DNA of 64,000 bases from positions 73,232,279-73,296,278 of the forward strand of contig NC_083571.1 of assembly GCF_027579695.1 (NCBI RefSeq). The letters run 5' to 3'. The notes under the pieces were generated by a model. The model did not search any database. It was not told where the DNA came from and was given only the letters and a program-made list of their open reading frames with translations. Numbering within the stretch: position 1 is the stretch's first letter; each line of letters opens with the position of its first letter. Below are positions 55,646-64,000 of this stretch, piece by piece. The translations under genes were made by a program, and so were the position numbers. Origin of the DNA: Neoarius graeffei. Taxonomy: Eukaryota; Chordata; Actinopteri; Siluriformes; Ariidae.

Positions 55646-56799
55646 TACACACACACACACACACACACACGATGGTACTGTTCTGTCCCCCGTTATGAGA
55701 GATGCGTTACACTGATTTTGACAACATGATGACATCGTGGCTACAGCCTACAAAAAAAAAACCCCAAAAACCTTACGAATGAGTAGATACGCCTTTTCGA
55801 CCAACAGGGAACAGGTTCTTGAACCAATTCCATTCAGGATTCTTTGAACAAGGACAGAATCCGTTTTTTGTGGGTCGAAAAGGGGTAACGTCCCAGTTGG
55901 GTTATACTAAACATAGGCACTAATGGAACGCTGCTCAGCCAATCAAATTAGTGAGTCTGTATATTACTAACTTTTGTATAATTAGTTAATTAGCTGATTA
56001 TAGCTGAACCAGGGGGAAATGGTGCATTCCAGGACCACATTCAGGAACCTGTGGTGTAATGTGAACGTGGCCATGTTTTGCCTCTCGTGGCTTTCCATAT
56101 TGGATGCGCCATCAAAACCCTATTCAATATCTTGAAAGAGGCTAAAGAGGAGCTCAAGAGGAGCTCATATGAGCAGATCGGATTTATTTTTCAGGTTTAC
56201 TCCGTACTACATGTGCAGCAGCGCAGTTGTAGCCTGCCTTGTTTGTGATTTTAAAAATAAATCATTCGATAAGCCAAAGCAATAGAGTGGAAAGTTTCAA
56301 CTTATGTTTGCCTTGGATAACTTTGCCTAAAACATGGTGGTGCATGCTGATTTTTTTTTCTCCAGAATTATTATTTTGTGTGTGTAGGTGTAACGGATCC
56401 CAGATTGTTAATGTATCTCAGTTCCATAGGCTGCATGGTTAAGGTAACTTTTGTCCTCATGGGGCAGATCAAACCATTAAACAAGCTTAAATTATTCTTA
56501 CTCTTGCCACATACATGATTTTTTTTTCAAAACTTATGATATTCAGTTCAAACACCATTAAAAGTAATTTCAGGAACAGATCTCTTGTGTGATGTGTAAT
56601 TCACCCTCTCATTTCAATATGGCGAACATGTTTCGGCGTGCGCTTTGCGCATCACGGACCTCGGGGATTTTAAAATGCTGCTCCGGCGCTGCGCATCTCT
56701 GCCCCTTTTCCAGGCCCGGCGCCAGGAACAGTTTACGCAATTAGAAATCGAAAGGGGGCAAATATTTTTCATATAGTGTGTAGTAGTGATGGCGGTCTG
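55646..56799. other. Unassigned sequence
   Basis: A (CA)n tract at about 55645-55670, then about 1.1 kb without a recognisable gene. The minus-strand reading frame at 56614-56886 spans a repeat boundary and is not supported. Confidence 0.4.
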
Positions 56800-57581
56800 C
56801 AGGGACGTCACTAGGTTTGAGAGACAGGGGTAGCTTAGCACCCAGAGGAGAAAAGGTATTGTGCGCGCGCAGCGCGCGCCGAACATTTTTCAGAGCACCT
56901 ACTAAGGCTGTCAATCAATTCATTATTTCAAGAGCATCACACCTTGGGGACACACTTCCCACCATTTCTATTCTATTTTAAAATTGCTTTCATCATTTAA
57001 TTGTTTGCTGAAGCAACTTCAGCTAAACTACAAAAATGTGAAAAAACCAATGGTAGGTGTCATGCATTCCTGCGCAAACTGAAGAGGGCAAGTGCTTCAC
57101 AAATCATAATGTAAACATTCTACAGAAGACTCAATATAGCCTAGGTAAAGTTAAGCAAATGCAAACCACTGACATCAAATTACAATCTCACCGTGTGTGT
57201 CTGCAAATGAAAGCATAGAATTCTGACTCTCTGCAAACCCAACTCAATGGAAGCCCGCACCGCGCCTGCTGCAGAATGCCCGCGTAGTTTTTTAAGTCCT
57301 ACTAGCCTACCACTCGACGTGACGCTTGACACAGAGCCAATGAGGAGGAATCATAACGATATTAATAATATTGCATTAAACAATAAATAAGCAAGCAGAA
57401 ACTGTTGTTCGGATTAACTTGCGTTCTTGATGGCTCATGTTCAGTGCTTTACTGCCTTTGTTTTTTTTGGGAAAAAAAATAAAAATATAAATAATTTAAA
57501 AAAGGGCAAAAAATATAGGGTGGCTTTGCCATAAGATAGGGTGGCTGGAGCTACCCTAAAATGGGTCTGGCGACGTCTATG
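56800..57581. mobile_element. Non-autonomous hAT, TSD GCGGTCTG
   Basis: The ends CAGGGACGTCACTAGG and (reverse complement) CATAGACGTCGCCAGACCC are related. The flanking 8-mers GCGGTCTG (56792-56799 and 57582-57589) are identical. It is 782 bp with no coding region. Confidence 0.8.
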
Positions 57582-57899
57582 GCGGTCTGACAACGTGTTT
57601 CAAACAATTAACTGCGCCAACCACAAAACCACGGCCCCGAAGGTTGCTTTAGTACGGGAAAATCATGTGACATATTACCAGGGCAGTTGCGCTTTATCAA
57701 CACCTGTGCCCACCTGTTACCCCTCCCCTCCAATTTTCTCACAGACACGCGTTACAACCGGAAAGATGCCAAACATAAAACAACACACACAAACCTACAG
57801 GCAAGTCCTTTAAATTTAAAATGCATACAAATAGCTCCGCAGCATGAAAACAAAACGTCAGTGCAAGTCTAAGGTACTTGGCTCGGCGGCCAAAATCAT

Positions 57900-58266
57900 C
57901 TCATCTCATCTCATTATCTGTAGCCGCTTTATCCTGTTCTACAGGGTCGCAGGCAAGCTGGAGCCTATCCCAGCTGACTACGGGCGAAAGGCGGGGTACA
58001 CCCTGGACAAGTCGCCAGGTCATCACAGGGCTGACACATAGACACAGACAACCATTCACACCTACGGTCAATTTAGAGTCACCAGTTAACCTAACCTGCA
58101 TGTCTTTGGACTGTGGGGGAAACCGGAGCACCCGGAGGAAACCCACACGGACACGGGGAGAACATGCAAACTCCACACAGAAAGGCCCTCGCCGGACCCG
58201 GGGTTCGAACCCAGGACCTTCTTGCTGTGAGGCGACAGCGCTAACCACTACACCACCGTGCCGCCC
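57900..58266 (-). mobile_element. tRNA-derived SINE, complete
   Basis: Flanked by a 12-bp duplication GGCCAAAATCAT (57888-57899 and 58267-58278). On the minus strand it has the GGCGGCACGG head, a B box GGGTTCGAACCCC variant and a GATGAGATGAGAT tail. The clear TSD suggests a recent insertion. Confidence 0.92.
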
Positions 58267-58278
58267 GGCCAAAATCAT

Positions 58279-58828
58279 AATTTAAAAAAATCAACAGACC
58301 CCGCGGCTGCACCAGTAATAGCCTTCCTGACTCGCACCGAGTCAACGCTAACCACTTAATCCGCGATCCCAGTTTAGGCGTGTAGGGGACAAAACACTGT
58401 GAAGTGATGAATTTTCACACCCGCTGCATGGGGGGGGGGGTGACGTCAACGACACATATTCTTACGCTATTTGCGCACAAAGCGGACCATATATGAACAC
58501 ATACACCAACATAAACGGAGATAAACTTAGCCTACAAAGAAAGAAAATGGATTCACAATATTGTGATTGAATTCGTTTAATTCGGTGGGGGAAAGACTAC
58601 TCCCGTAAACTTGACTGCATATTACAGGATATTGCAGAGACAGTGCACTTGTAAGTGTACATGTAAAACCCCCGAAAGAGTAACAGTGTGCAACATAAGA
58701 ATCATAACAACCAATCAGATTTGTTCTACCATGCCAGTTTTAGTAGTGATTTATGTGAAATGTATTTTTGTGAAATGCGCAACCACTTAATATTTCGTAT
58801 TTGAAAATGCAAATTATTAATACGTCTA
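58279..58828. other. Unassigned sequence
   Basis: Includes a G run at 58430-58440. No gene or repeat boundary recognised. Confidence 0.4.
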
Positions 58829-59415
58829 TAATACATTATATTTTCATAAGGAAACAATTAAGTGATCTGAGTCTGCGTTGAGGGGGCGGGGCTGTAGTCA
58901 CGAGGGGGCGACGCCCCCTTTCGCCCCCCCCCACGGCACCGGTCCGCCCTTTTCCATGAGCAGCAGGGTTTGAAACTTCAGCTATATGCCACCAAATAGT
59001 GCGCTTGTCAGTCGTCAGCAACTTTGTTGCTTCGTTCATTAACCGCAGGTTACCGCATCACTGATTTTATCTGACGTTAATGAACGTTCTAAACAATTCT
59101 AACATGTTGTCAGAATGTTTATGCAGGTGCTCATGGGAGTTGTAGGTGCGTATCACATTGCAATGCGTTTATTATATCAGATGCCTTCAGAGAAAACTAC
59201 AATTAAAATACATTATATTTTCATAAGGAAACAATTAAGTGATCTGAGTTTCCGTTGAGGGGGCGGGGCTGTAGTCACGAGGGGGCGACGCCCCCTTTCA
59301 CCCCCCCACGGCGCCAGGTCCGCCCTTTTCCCTGAGCAGCAACTTTGTTGCTTCGTTCATTAACCGCAGGTTACCGCATCACTGATTTTATCTGACGTTA
59401 ATGAACGTTCTAAAC
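58829..59415. repeat. Tandem duplication of about 380 bp
   Basis: 58829 to about 59206 is repeated as 59207-59415 plus 60705-60840. The unit starts TACATTATATTTTCATAAGG and contains GAGGGGGCGGGGCTGTAGTC. The second unit is split by the hAT at 59416-60704; the first unit gives the exact empty site. Confidence 0.85.
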
Positions 59416-60704
59416 CAGTGGTTCTCAAACTTTTTTCACCAAGTACCACCTCAGAAAATACTTGGCTCTCCAAGTACCACCATAATGACCAACATTAAAA
59501 TACAGTAGCGTAGTAGGCCTAAGTATTCATTAAAAACAAGGCGGAGGTTTTATTTAACAAGTATATTTAATATTGTTGGCCACTGTAACATTACACACAG
59601 TACTTTGAACAGTAACACTGTGTTTAAATATAGGAAAATAAAACACTGTACTTAAATAATAAATCAAATAAATTGGCCAAATCTGCAACATCTGTATTCT
59701 CATCAAGCTGTATGGTAAAATATCTACTGTTCTTAATGCGCTCAATCAGTGTCTTTTTAACATCGTCAGCCATGTCATTTATTCTCCTTGACACGGTGTC
59801 ATTTGAAAGCGGCACCAAGTTTAACTCTCTGGCAGCTTTCTCTCCACACATGATACGTGTCATCTCTTTGGCTAATGGCAAACACAGCAGTTCCCCGATT
59901 GTGTGCGGCTTACCGGCTCTGGCGATCAGGAGGCTGGCACGATATGAAGCTTCCTGTGCTTTGGCTACGGGTGTACCATAGGACAGAATGGTGGACTTGG
60001 ACTGCTTCAGTTCATCACGTTTTCGTAAAAAAAAATCCATTGGTTTGTTCTTTAGTGCTGTGTGTTTGGTTGTAAGATGCCATTTGAGATGCGACGGTTT
60101 CATGGACTCATTGCTCAGAATGTCCCCGCATACAACACACTGCGGCCTGGGCGGCTCCTCTGTCCCGCTCCAAATGAATCCCAGTTTTATGTATTTTTCG
60201 TCATACTTCCTCCTTACTGGTTTCTGCCGTTTGCTAGCAGTTCTGGGGCTGGTTTTGCCACTGTCGTTAGCATCTGCGCTCAGCTCACACACGTCCTCTT
60301 CAGTTCTCCCTCTCTCCTGATCCACGCTCCCATTCGCGGATTTAAGCCACGACAGTAATTTTGTCCTACTCGTTATAATTAGCAAAGCCACCTCCACCTT
60401 TTCCCATCACAGCCTAGTCTACCAATGGCGGATAACCGTCTGTCAGCGGAACCGGCGGGAATGCGTATGTACGTAGCGTATGGCTACCCAGAAGCACTTG
60501 CAAACTTTTTAAAATTATTAACTTAATTTGTATCTCCTTTCATTTTCTTGTCATTGGTTGATAAGATATTTTCATCCATTTGGATATTATGGATAGTATT
60601 TCACGTTTTATTTTATTTTTTTTTAATTTTATTTATATTTAATTAAGTGATTCTTTGGCGTACCACTAGAATGGAGCCCGCGTACCACAGTTTGAGAATC
60701 ACTG
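59416..60704 (-). mobile_element. hAT (Charlie-like) element, TSD TTCTAAAC
   Basis: Inverted ends CAGTGGTTCTCAAAC and GTTTGAGAATCACTG are flanked by TTCTAAAC (59408-59415 and 60705-60712). It is 1289 bp and keeps the 5' part of a transposase gene on the minus strand. Confidence 0.92.
59624..60397 (-). pseudogene. ZBED-like hAT transposase, N-terminal 257 residues
   Basis: A BED-type finger (C87, C90, H107, H112; PQCVVCGDIL, HLKWHLTTKH) is followed by FFLRKRDELK and the start of the catalytic domain with QLDENTDVADL (D232, the first catalytic Asp of hATs). The frame ends in non-homologous LFKYSVLFSYI, so the remaining catalytic and dimerisation parts are deleted. The initiation codon is uncertain because the frame opens with GTG. 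It resembles domesticated ZBED/FAM200-type proteins, but the TIRs and TSD show a transposon copy. Confidence 0.85.
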
Positions 60705-60950
60705 TTCTAAACAATTCTAACATGTTGTCAGAATGTTTATGCAGGTGCTCATGGGAGTTGTAGGCGCGTAATATCACATTGCAATGCGTTTATTATATCA
60801 GATGCCTTCAGAGAAAACTACAATTAAAATATATTGTATACCACAGAATAAACCACCCGCCAAAGTGGCTAGTGGGACTAAAGTCATTACCCGCCAAAGC
60901 CGAATTTTACCCGCATTTGGCGGGTGGGCGGGTGCTAATGTAAAGCTCTG

Positions 60951-62090
60951 GGCTCTGCTGGGACAGACAGTACATGATACTGCGACAAGGCAGCTCCTCT
61001 ACTGTACTTTAGTGAGGCCCTGCCTTGAATATGCATGTAATTTATGGTCACCATACAAAGTAAAGCACAAAGCACGAATACAGAGCATTCAGAGACATGC
61101 AACTAAGTTTATTCTAAATTAACCTCCTTCTGCTGTCTGCTACACAGAAAGACTTAAATCTCTGAAACATTTACCGTTGGAACGTGAGATTAGTGACTTG
61201 ATACTGTTTTATAAGATTCGGTCTGGCATTACTACTGCTAATTTTTCCATCTTACTAATTTCTGCTACATCTTGCTATTCCACCCGGAACTTTGATGTTG
61301 CTAACTACCGTCCTCTTTCCAGTCATGAACAGAACTATTTTCGGGAATCCTATTTCCCAAGAACTGGTAAACTCTAGAACAGCCTTTCTTCAAATATTAA
61401 GAACGCAACCAGTCTAACTGTATTTAAGAGTCGACTTCATATTTTATATTTTGAAAAGTTACCTACGTACCGGCCACCATAGTCAGTTATCTATTTTATT
61501 AATAATAGGACATTAGAAACTTTTTTCTTTTTTATCCATAATTTGTTTATATATTTTTATAGTTTATTAGCAATCTATATTTTTATGTTTTTGTGTGCAA
61601 GGGAAAATTGTGGCGGCACGGTGGTGTAGTGGTTAGCGCTGTCGCCTCACAGCAAGAAGGTCCTGGGTTCGAGCCCCGGGGCCGGCGAGGGCCTTTCTGT
61701 GTGGAGTTTGCATGTTCTCCCCGTGTCTGCGTGGGTTTCCTCCGGGTGCTCCGGTTTCCCCCACAGTCCAAAGACATGCAGGTTAGGTTAACTGATGACT
61801 CTAAATTGACCGTAGGTGTGAGTGTGAATGGTTGTCTGTGTCTATGTGTCAGCCCTGTGATGACCTGGCGACTTGTCCAGGGTGTACCCTGCCTTTCGCC
61901 CGTAGTCAGCTGGGATAGGCTCCAGCTTGCCTGCGACCCTGTAGAACAGGATAAAGTGGCTAGAGATAATGAGATGAGATGAGGGAAAATTGTCAGTTGG
62001 GTCTATCTGTCCTGTAATTTTCGCCTGTCAATCAGTTCTGTATGGATTTATGACGAACTCTGTGAAACTAAACTAAACTAAACTAAAAAC
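60951..62090 (+). mobile_element. CR1/L2-like LINE 3' end, split by a SINE
   Basis: Encodes a C-terminal RT remnant (LLYCTLVRPCLEYACNLWS, IQSIQRHATKFIL, then KIRSGITTANF in another frame) and ends with the (AAACT)n-type tail at about 62067-62087. Interrupted at 61611-61982 by a SINE. It corresponds to 4649-5237 in unit A. Confidence 0.75.
61611..61982 (+). mobile_element. tRNA-derived SINE inside LINE tail
   Basis: Flanked by GGGAAAATTG (61601-61610 and 61983-61992). The undisturbed site GGGAAAATTGTCAG is at about 5115 in unit A. It has a complete A box, B box GGGTTCGAGCCC and GATGAGATGAG tail. Confidence 0.93.
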
Positions 62091-62808
62091 CTGCTCCAGC
62101 CCAAACTGATCAACTGAGTTCTTTGCTTCTTTTCTGTCCTGGCACGATAACTTCATCTGCTGGTTTGAAGAGGGATAGAAAAGTGTTGCTGAGATTAAAA
62201 AGTTTTGGTGGGACTTCAACTAAAATTCATTATTTTACTGGTTTTTTTTCACATCCAGTGCAACTGAATTGGAATGATCTGAGGAATACGTTTAGTTTTA
62301 CTAGTTAAACATTATATTTACTGTACTTATAAACAAGATTGTAATTTGTGAGTGAAAATTAATGTCTTCATTATAGCATTCATTTTAAAAAGATCAGATT
62401 TTGTCTTTTTTAAATGTTGTACAGAGAATGGTGACAGAAGGGTGTGGTCTCAGCGTACAGTATGAACGACATTACAGGCATTTTGCAGACGCTCTGATCC
62501 AGAGTGACGTACAACAGACCCAAAGCAGCCTGGGGAGCAGTTAGGGGGGGTCAGGTGTTTTACTCAAGGGCACTTCAGTGATTCCTGCTGGTCCAGGGAC
62601 TCAGACCTGTGACCTTTTGGTCCAAAAGCTGCTTCTCTAATCATTAGGCCATGGCTTCCAACAGAAAATCCTCAGAGAGCATTAAAATTATCTAATTTAA
62701 AATCACATTCTAAATTTTATTTTTACCCTTTCTTTATCCTGCTATAAATAAACAAAAATGGCAGGAAGCGTCATTTGGTAATAATGTTGTTTTTCAGGTT
62801 GTCAGCCA
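62091..62808. repeat. G4 upstream repeat with tRNA-derived SINE
   Basis: Colinear with 5241-5969 and 35390-36112. The minus-orientation SINE is at about 62475-62660. No gene. Confidence 0.65.
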
Positions 62809-62969
62809 AGCTGTGATTGGCTGCCACGCCCTTTTGACATAATGGGTTTCACATCATGAGAGTAAATACGTTGTTACTCCTGTTGAATAAATATCCCATT
62901 TACCTGCTCGATATTTTACACTTTGCCACTAGACTGAGAACACTCCATCTCTGCTACCTGTGGACTCAG
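62809..62969 (+). promoter_or_regulatory. G4 predicted promoter and untranslated exon 1
   Basis: Inverted CCAAT at 62816-62820, TATA-like AATAAATAT at 62886-62894, exon-1 end at 62969 followed by GTGAGT. Same spacing as in G1 and G2. Confidence 0.5.
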
Positions 62970-63159
62970 GTGAGTTATTACTTTACTTTCTCCTGAGAAT
63001 CACCAGACTGTAAGATGATATAAAATGTATTAGGCTCTTATCGACAATTTAATTATTAAGATATTTAATATTCACTGAAACAATGCTTAAAAATATTATA
63101 TTCACTTACAGTGTACATGATGGAATATTTTGTCTGATGTCAAGAAAATTGCTTTAAAT

Positions 63160-63279
63160 ATACAAATTAATTAATTAATTAATTAATTAATTAATTAATT
63201 AATTAATTAATTAATTAGTTAGTTAAATAAATACAACTATTTATAATATCTTATTCTAATTATACAGCTGTCATTTAAA

Positions 63280-63315
<36 letters not shown>

Positions 63316-63330
63316 GTTGTTGTTTTTGTT
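63160..63330. repeat. (TTAA)n and (ATT)n microsatellites in G4 intron 1
   Basis: A TTAA tract at about 63164-63218 and an ATT/GTT tract at about 63279-63345 have expanded at places where G1 and G2 carry short versions. Confidence 0.9.
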
Positions 63331-63660
63331 ATTATTGTTGTTGTTCCTGTACCTTTATTTATTCTGAACTTTTCAAAAAGTTACAAAGTGCTTTACAAGC
63401 ATTAAAACATTTCAAAACTGAGACGAGTGAAATTAGGCAATTAAAATAATGAAAAATAAAATGGAAAAGCAAGAGCATTAATAAAAAAACATGTATTAAT
63501 ACATATTGAAAATAAATAAAATAGAAATAAAATAGGGGGAAAATGACAACAGTAATAATAAAACAGGGAAGCTAAGATTTATACAGCCACAGAGACACTT
63601 TGCTTGCATAGCTGATATATAATCTGATATATAATTTACTTTTAGGTTGTAAACAACACC

Positions 63661-64000
63661 ATGGACAGGAAGATTATACTGGCCGTTTTGTGTCTGATTG
63701 GTAAGTGTTCACTGAACTTCATCTCACTTTCTGTCGTCACTTCTATTATCCTGCTGAAATATATTTGCTAGAAATAGCACTGTAGATTAATTTTTAGGTT
63801 ATTTTTTTAAATTTAAGTATTGTCACTTTACACATTAAACTAAAGTTCCTCGAGAACTGTGACATTTGCGACACAATAACATTGGCAGTAAACCACAAAA
63901 TTGTCAAACTTGCTCTTGGTTCTAACGTTTATCTTCATTCGTCTATGAATTCTGCGATGAATAGTGAGCGATCTATTGATTTATCCTGATATCTCGTGTT
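63661..64000 (+). CDS. G4: first coding exon of a SEA-domain gene copy (cut by window end)
   Basis: Coding exon 63661-63700 encodes MDRKIILAVLCLI plus one base and is followed by a GTAAGTG donor, as in the other copies. The remainder of intron 2 continues to the window end, at the point where G1 and G3 carry a SINE. The stalk, SEA and anchor exons should lie to the right. Confidence 0.75.

Larger units (their letters stand above)
52534..60950. mobile_element. Probable hAT-derived block (CAGRGCTTTACATTA ends)
   Basis: The left end CAGGGCTTTACATTA and right end (reverse complement) CAGAGCTTTACATTA match. Subterminal parts share a GGCTAGTG motif. The flanking 8-mers GTCTCCAG and GGCTCTGC match at only 5 of 8 positions, so it may be two separate element ends. 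Inside are younger hATs, SINEs and microsatellites. A minus-strand coding-like stretch at about 53140-53330 (MKSAELERMELLFRNL) may be a transposase C-terminal remnant. Confidence 0.45.

Noticed and set aside
57878-58285. 135-codon plus-strand and 125-codon minus-strand frames
   Set aside because: Both are translations of the SINE; similar frames appear at every SINE copy (7137-7937, 44373-44735, 61583-61982).
59624-60397. Domesticated ZBED host gene
   Set aside because: It is enclosed by hAT TIRs with a perfect 8-bp TSD and is truncated after the first catalytic residue.

Overview
The window looks like teleost fish DNA, possibly catfish-like (a guess from the repeat spectrum). It has AT-rich introns with GT/AG splice sites, tRNA-derived SINEs, Tc1-like, hAT and Kolobok DNA transposons, L1/Tx1-like and CR1/L2-like LINEs, a BEL/Pao LTR fragment and many microsatellites. 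There are no prokaryotic operons. Most of the 64 kb is repeats.

The host genes are four tandem plus-strand copies of one small gene, called G1-G4 here. They begin at 6610, 36687, 44001 and 63661 (G4 is cut by the window end). The exon model, built by eye from conserved splice sites, gives a 199-208 residue protein: signal peptide, short Pro/Thr/Ser-rich stalk with an imperfect 15-residue repeat, one SEA domain with a Gly-Ser autoproteolysis-type site, and a hydrophobic C-terminus that looks like a GPI-anchor signal. G1, G2 and G4 share an untranslated first exon with an inverted CCAAT box and a TATA-like box at identical spacing. G3 has lost that exon and promoter through a deletion between two (CA)n tracts.

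The array is a higher-order dimer. A hAT insertion (TSD CTTTCATT) ends at 927 and again at 42135. It marks the left edge of unit A (hAT, U, G1, U', transposon nest, G2; about 398-40618) and unit B (hAT, U, G3, U', transposon nest, G4; 40619-end). U and U' are about 1.6 kb flanking repeats, present four times, each with a degenerate tRNA-Gln(CTG)-like sequence. Comparing the units gives empty sites for most mobile elements, so their boundaries, TSDs and order of insertion can be read directly.

Regions: 1-927 hAT ends; 928-6600 U and the G1 upstream region with a 247-bp near-perfect palindrome; 6610-10140 G1; 10441-12052 U'; 12.3-13.2 kb TIR element; 13.9-28.3 kb nest (Tc1 remnant, minus-strand LINE, Kolobok with THAP exon, a 4.6-kb DUF4806-like element with further nested elements, a full-length-sized L1, a BEL/Pao fragment); 29.4-30.1 kb Harbinger-like MITE; 30.8-34.0 kb Tc1 inside Tc1 inside a LINE; 35.4-40.3 kb G2; 40.6-42.1 kb hAT with a 42-bp minisatellite; 42.1-48.1 kb U, G3, U'; 49.6-51.2 kb short Kolobok copy; 52.5-60.95 kb probable hAT-derived block with other hATs; 61-64 kb LINE 3' end, G4 promoter and first coding exon.
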